Source of the DNA: CGIF01 sp031674855
Lineage (GTDB): Bacteria; Bacillota_I; Bacilli_A; Mycoplasmatales; CGIF01
DNA: 64,000 bases
Reading direction: 5' to 3'
NCBI GenBank assembly: GCA_031674855.1
Contig: CP125275.1
Location: 551,213 to 615,212, forward strand
Part shown: positions 62,201-64,000 of the stretch, piece after piece
How positions within the stretch are numbered: the stretch's first letter is position 1
Layout of the letters: each line of letters begins with the position of its first letter
Made by a program: the position numbers and the translations under genes
The notes under the pieces: generated by a model
The model's database searches: none
Told to the model about the DNA's origin: nothing
What the model saw: the letters and a program-made list of their open reading frames with translations, nothing else

Positions 62201-64000
62201 CTTATCAATCGTCTTTTCTTTTAATTCTTGATTATTTTTCCTTAGATAATTTCTTAAATCCCGTTCCGGTAAATATTGCATTACCATTAAGTAGTTACCA
62301 GTCTCGGGATCTTGAGACAGACCATAACAAGGTATTAGATTATTAAATCAATCATCAATAATCTTATGTTTTTCTGCTTCTGCTAGGAAATAAATATTAG
62401 ATTTAGAATGATTAAGAATTTTTAAGACTACTCCTTGATCAGGATCTCTCTGTCATTGGTTTTTTTTTTGATCCCAATACTGAATATTTCCTTTTTTTCA
62501 TTGAGCTTGGTAAACTTTGCTAAAACCACCTTGAGCTAAGTAGTTGGTATCAGTAAATTGCTCATAAGGAATTCATTCGATAAACTTGTTAACTTCGGTA
62601 GCTTTCAGTTGATATTTTTGAATAAATTGATCAATTTGAGGCTTGCCGCTTTGGTTTAATTGAGAAAATCTTATTTCTGAATTTTTAATGTTACAATTTT
62701 TACATCATTTTTCGCCCGTGCTTGGTTGTTGGCATTCGGGACAAAGTCCATATTTTTTAAAGCGTTCACTGAGTATTTGATAGTCAACTTGATAATTAGT
62801 GACTCAGGCAGGAGTTTCTTGTTTTATGTTTCTTAGCCAAGAGATGAATTCATAATCATTCGCCCTAGCTCCAGCAACTATCCACTGATTAGCTTTTTGG
62901 AAAGTAAAATTTTTTGTTTCTCATTGGTTAATAAGATTATAATCGTCTGCTCCAGCTCCGGCTTTTATTCAAGTTTTAACTTGTTCAGTGGTGAATTTTC
63001 TTTCTTTTCACAATTTGGCTTGTTTATATTTTTCTGCTTGAAAACCCGCTTCAATTCATTCTTTTCTTTGTTTATGATCAAAACCTTCTTGTCATCAAAT
63101 ATATTCATTTCTTAATTCTTCCAAATGATCTCTTGTTAATTGTGGAGTTAAACTTCTTTCGTTTTTTAAGTAATTAGCGAACTTTTGTTCGTTTTTAGTT
63201 AAACCCGAATTAATTCATTTTTTAATTTCTTGAGCATGAATTTTATTACTCTTCCATTTTTCAATCACTCGATAATCATTTTTGCTAAGATTTTTGTCGA
63301 ATCCTGCTGAAATTAGTGATTGGGATTCTTGAGAGTTAAACCCGTGACCAAATCATTTTTTAGCTAGTTCGCTTTCCTGAGATTCAAAACCCGCTTCAAT
63401 TCATTCTCGAGATGCTTGAGCAGCAAAATTATTATTTCTTCATTCTTGAACATATTTGATTTCATTGTTTTTTCAACCGTGCTCCAGTCACTCTTGAGTT
63501 TCTTGGCGATCTAAGTTCTGATTTTCTCAAATTTTCCTTAATGAATAATTAAATTCTGGATGAAGATCTTGTCAAGCACATTTTTTTCTTAACTCTTCAA
63601 GATTGTCTTTGGTTATTTGCTGAGGTTGATAATTGTCTTTTTTAAGATAATAAGCGAAGATATAATCATCTGAGATTAATCCAGAATTTATTCATTTTTT
63701 AATTTCTTGAGAAGAAAATCCTTGGTTTTTCCATTCTTCAAAGAGTTTTTTTTGATAATTTTTTCAATCGCCTCCATGAGCATTAATTATTTTGGCAATT
63801 TCTCGCACTTGGAAATTAGAACCCTTTAAAGAGTAATAATAAAAAGTCTCCAAAGATTCCGGTAAATATTCTAAGCCTTGATTAATGTTGGTATTGCTGA
63901 TGTTAAGCAATCTTAATTTAGAAAAGTTTTTTAAGAACTCCAAGGAACCAAAGAATTTATTGACTTTACCTGCTTTTACGGCTTCATTTTCATTAAAAAT
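59293..64000 (-). CDS. Giant W-repeat, zinc-ribbon, protein kinase and coiled-coil protein (N-terminus outside window)
   Basis: The frame is open from the right edge to about 61285, holding a last LRR-like piece (FKNFSKLRLLNISNTNINQ in form), about ten W-repeats (W...GF......EWIEAGF type), a ribbon CPEC...WCKNC with the tail KPQIDQFIQKYQLKATEVNKFIEWIPYEQF, then a kinase: GGFSKVYQA, the Lys of VVLK, an inserted coiled coil of about 120 residues, HRDFHPGNIL, DLGLC, PYVAPEVL and the final QRPTAHELEK. The ribbon, linker and kinase follow the layout of kinases expanded in glomeromycotan fungi. After the kinase two one-base shifts (near 61285 and 61165) lead into coiled coil to the stop at 59293 (LDINK). 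They may be sequencing errors; otherwise the coil part is silent. Key catalytic residues are intact. Confidence 0.85.

Overview
ORGANISM. The window reads as one AT-rich genome that uses genetic code 4 (UGA = Trp). Dozens of in-frame TGA codons sit exactly where conserved enzymes carry tryptophan, for example VWFEA and LYWPV in methionyl-tRNA synthetase and WIFWG in uracil-DNA glycosylase. Read with TAA/TAG as the only stops, the short standard-code fragments join into full-length genes. This points to a Mollicute. Large leucine-rich-repeat (LRR) proteins and protein kinases whose motifs (HRDFHPGN, DLGLC, a CPEC...CKNC ribbon) look like the expanded kinase families of Glomeromycotina fungi, together with a decayed AIG1-type GTPase and a jacalin-like lectin, make a mycoplasma-related endobacterium of arbuscular mycorrhizal fungi ('Candidatus Moeniiplasma' type) the best guess. 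That assignment is inference from remembered families, not a database match.

LAYOUT. (1) 1-3.7 kb: the end of an LRR/coiled-coil gene, then two decayed, overlapping genes. (2) 4.1-7.1 kb: two small genes, a decayed Zot/gp1-like inovirus ATPase, and coiled-coil fragments. (3) 7.2-17.9 kb: an accessory island with a 1,228-aa LRR/W-repeat protein, a tail-anchored LRR protein, an LRR-kinase-coiled-coil protein, a compact Ser/Thr kinase and a zinc/coiled-coil protein. Four of these five share one short glycine-rich motif (GNIxSIGDxSxGxI), at the C-terminus of three and the N-terminus of the kinase. (4) 18.1-26.3 kb: a jacalin lectin, a minus-strand phage/plasmid-like block (OB-like protein, RHH regulator, membrane AAA+ ATPase, two small proteins), an LRAT-family enzyme with a membrane partner, an HUH replication initiator with small membrane proteins (plectrovirus-like), and duplicated membrane genes joined by a 54-bp direct repeat. 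(5) 26.3-47.3 kb: mostly core genes (metG, tRNA-Ile2, truB, pepA, a transporter, two membrane AAA-type proteins, nfo, rplU, pheS, fusA, tuf, smpB, rnhB, tRNA-Ser, tRNA-Pro) with several unrecognised tail-anchored proteins. (6) 47.3-52.6 kb: a second mobile region with phage-like genes, two tyrosine-recombinase relics, a Panacea-type toxin-antitoxin candidate, a HigA/HigB-like pair, an AIG1 relic and two degenerate tRNA 3' ends. (7) 52.6-58.8 kb: trpS, ung, dnaG-rpoD, rpsL, a membrane protein and ppa. (8) 58.8-64 kb: a very large minus-strand W-repeat/zinc-ribbon/kinase/coiled-coil gene running off the right edge.

HOW IT WORKS TOGETHER. Core functions are translation, base-excision repair and replication priming. 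The accessory half looks built for contact with a eukaryotic host: LRR recognition surfaces, kinases of eukaryotic type, lectin, acyltransferase-like enzyme and many C-terminal membrane anchors. The most interesting candidate system is 7.2-17.9 kb, where receptor-like LRR proteins and a small kinase carry the same glycine-rich motif, as expected if they meet through homotypic (possibly amyloid-like) contacts.

QUALITY NOTE. Many genes, including the essential pheS and smpB, are broken only by a one-base change in a poly-A run. This is either sequencing error or natural slippage, and it affects every 'pseudogene' call here.
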